DNA from: Desulfovibrionaceae bacterium
GTDB lineage: Bacteria > Desulfobacterota > Desulfovibrionia > Desulfovibrionales > Desulfovibrionaceae
Reading direction: 5' to 3'
Assembly: GCA_030539415.1 (NCBI GenBank)
Contig: JAUNSE010000017.1
Location: forward strand, 1-14,924
DNA length: 14,924 nt
Made by a program: the position numbers and the translations under genes. Below are positions 13,491 to 14,924 of this stretch, piece by piece. Below the pieces are notes generated by a model. The model did no database searches and was not told the DNA's origin. It saw only the letters and a program-made list of their open reading frames with translations. Position 1 is the first letter of the stretch; every line of letters begins with the position of its first letter.

Positions 13491-14924
13491 TGTCTTCCGG
13501 CCTCCTTGTCCGCGGCCGCCCCCGAGCGGGGCAGGGACACGGGGAAGAGTCTTTCGGACTGCACGGTCAGGCTCGCGGCGCCGGGCTCGTTCCGCACCTC
13601 GAACAGGGAGCCGAAGCGGCCCAGAATGGCGGCGAATTCGGCGCCGTGCAGCACGCGGCCCTTCGCCGTGGAAAGGGTGACCGTGCCCGGCGCGTCCACA
13701 AAGTCGGCCAGGCGTCCGCACTGCACCCTGTCCGCCTCGCCGTCCCCGCGGCACAGGCTCCCTGCGCCGGCCTTGAGCAGCATGCCGGCGGCATGGGCGT
13801 CGGGCATGTAGGCGTGGGCCACGCGGGCGGTGAGGCCTGCGTCGGTCCAGGTCAGGGACAGGTCGCGCACGGTGGAGGCATCGGCGTCAACCACGAAGTC
13901 GTAGCGCAGGCTGCCGAGGCCGGCGGCGCGGATTTCGCCCTGCTCGCGGCTTTCGTTCACGCCGGCCGTGGAGAGGTCGGCATCCACGCGCACTTCGCTG
14001 ATGCCGCCCATGGAGATGGGCAGGTTGTCGGAGAGCACCGCGGCCGGGAAGCTCAGGCCGCGAACATGCAGGTCGGCCTCCAGGCTGCCGCCCTTCCATT
14101 CGAGCTCGCAGCCTTCCACGGACACGGGCGGAAGCCCTTCGGCCGTGTAGACGGCGTTTTCGGCCGCGGCGCGGCTCAGCAGGGGGCCGTTGTCCACCAG
14201 GCCCTGCTCCAGCGAGGGCGGCGGCGTCGGGGCCGGGGCGCGGCCGAAGGCCACAAGCTCGCTCAGAAGCTCGGGGGAGACGCGCACGTCGCTCAGGGTG
14301 AGACTGTCCATGGCCAGACGGAAGTCGCCGGGCTCGATGGAGAGCCCGCGGGCGGTGATCCGCTGCGCGCAGGAGCCGCGCATGTCCACGGCCTCGATGC
14401 TGTCGGCGCTGACGCGGCCGGAACGGGCGCGGGAGCGCAGCTCGTGGCTGAAGCCGCTCATGACCAGCCTGTCGGCGTGCACGCCGTTGACGGCCTTGGC
14501 AAAGGGCGGGCGCAGGCCGGAGGCGTACTGCTGGGCCAGGGAGTAGACAAGGTTCACTGTCTTCACCTCGAGGCGCTCCGCGCTGGAGGCGAAGTCGCGG
14601 CCGGACCAGGAGATGTCCCTGACAGTCAGGTTCTCGAGCACGGGCACGGAGCTGTCGGCATCGAAGAAGAGGTTGCCGAGCAGGGGCAGGCATGTGAACA
14701 GGCCGCGCAGGGTCACGTCGGCTTCGGCCGGGCCGCCCTTCATGGTGAGGGTCTGCGGGCCGGACGTGTAGGTGCTGCGCCAGCCTGTCACCCGAATCTG
14801 CCGCTTCAGAGGCGAGAACTCGACGGAGTCGATGTCGGTGTCGGCCGTGCCGGCGATGCTCATGATGGCGTCGGCGGTCATGTCCTCGACGGACGACTTG
14901 AAGATGGCGCCGGCTCCGAGCAGG
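13487..14924 (-). CDS. Hypothetical protein, probably membrane-anchored or periplasmic (5' partial)
   Basis: The frame is open to the right window edge, so the beginning of the gene is missing. The visible 478 residues start with a hydrophobic stretch (LLGAGAIF) ahead of the first Met, and this could be the end of an N-terminal membrane segment. The rest alternates short beta-like stretches and Ser, Asp and Gly-rich turns, with a Pro-rich linker (APAPTPPPS) about halfway. This pattern, with repeated phrases such as ADRLVMSGF, LTLSDVRVS and VSVEGCELEW, recalls AsmA-like or other large beta-rich envelope proteins, but I recognise no family with confidence. Its stop overlaps the rlmI start by 4 nt, so it heads, or is an early gene of, the operon. 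Confidence 0.6.
   Translation of the reverse strand, partial: LLGAGAIFKSSVEDMTADAIMSIAGTADTDIDSVEFSPLKRQIRVTGWRSTYTSGPQTLTMKGGPAEADVTLRGLFTCLPLLGNLFFDADSSVPVLENLTVRDISWSGRDFASSAERLEVKTVNLVYSLAQQYASGLRPPFAKAVNGVHADRLVMSGFSHELRSRARSGRVSADSIEAVDMRGSCAQRITARGLSIEPGDFRLAMDSLTLSDVRVSPELLSELVAFGRAPAPTPPPSLEQGLVDNGPLLSRAAAENAVYTAEGLPPVSVEGCELEWKGGSLEADLHVRGLSFPAAVLSDNLPISMGGISEVRVDADLSTAGVNESREQGEIRAAGLGSLRYDFVVDADASTVRDLSLTWTDAGLTARVAHAYMPDAHAAGMLLKAGAGSLCRGDGEADRVQCGRLADFVDAPGTVTLSTAKGRVLHGAEFAAILGRFGSLFEVRNEPGAASLTVQSERLFPVSLPRSGAAADKEAGRQ

Noticed and set aside
13491..13754. N-terminal extension of the rlmI frame
   Set aside because: It lies inside the upstream gene. The ATG at 13490 has a strong AAGGAGG and gives the usual RlmI beginning.

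Overview
The window looks like part of a genome or metagenome contig from a high-GC, strictly anaerobic Desulfovibrionaceae-like bacterium (Desulfobacterota). This is inferred from gene content (hypD, a DUF1844 protein, MJ0959-like class V aminotransferase, argC) and strong G/C third-codon bias. The genus cannot be fixed from sequence alone. Apart from the leftmost kilobase, every gene is on the minus strand and tightly packed, so transcription runs from the right edge leftward.

Right to left, the first block (14924 to 9614) holds an unrecognised, probably envelope-associated protein cut by the window edge, an RlmI-type 23S rRNA methyltransferase, a class V aminotransferase, a DUF1844 protein and argC. 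The first three genes are joined by 4-nt ATGA overlaps. The second block (9577 to 5045) holds hypD ([NiFe]-hydrogenase maturation), a hotdog thioesterase, menF and menD. A clear rho-independent terminator and a plausible promoter then separate menD from menB-menC-menE (4824 to 1761).

Together the thioesterase, MenF, MenD, MenB, MenC and MenE cover classical menaquinone synthesis from chorismate to 1,4-dihydroxy-2-naphthoate, except MenH. MenA and MenG are also not in the window. Gene order and several protein signatures resemble Bacteroidota men operons as I remember them, which suggests acquisition of the pathway by horizontal transfer. Having hypD in the same run places hydrogenase maturation next to quinone supply.

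The stretch 1035-1760 has no convincing gene. It carries three copies of a roughly 38-bp repeat with a palindromic core, with centres 216 and 215 bp apart. At the left edge, a plus-strand frame open from the window start joins the C-terminus of a formate dehydrogenase alpha subunit to the C-terminal two thirds of BioA, in frame, at one Met codon. This is either a real deletion or rearrangement fusion or, more likely, an assembly chimera at a contig end.
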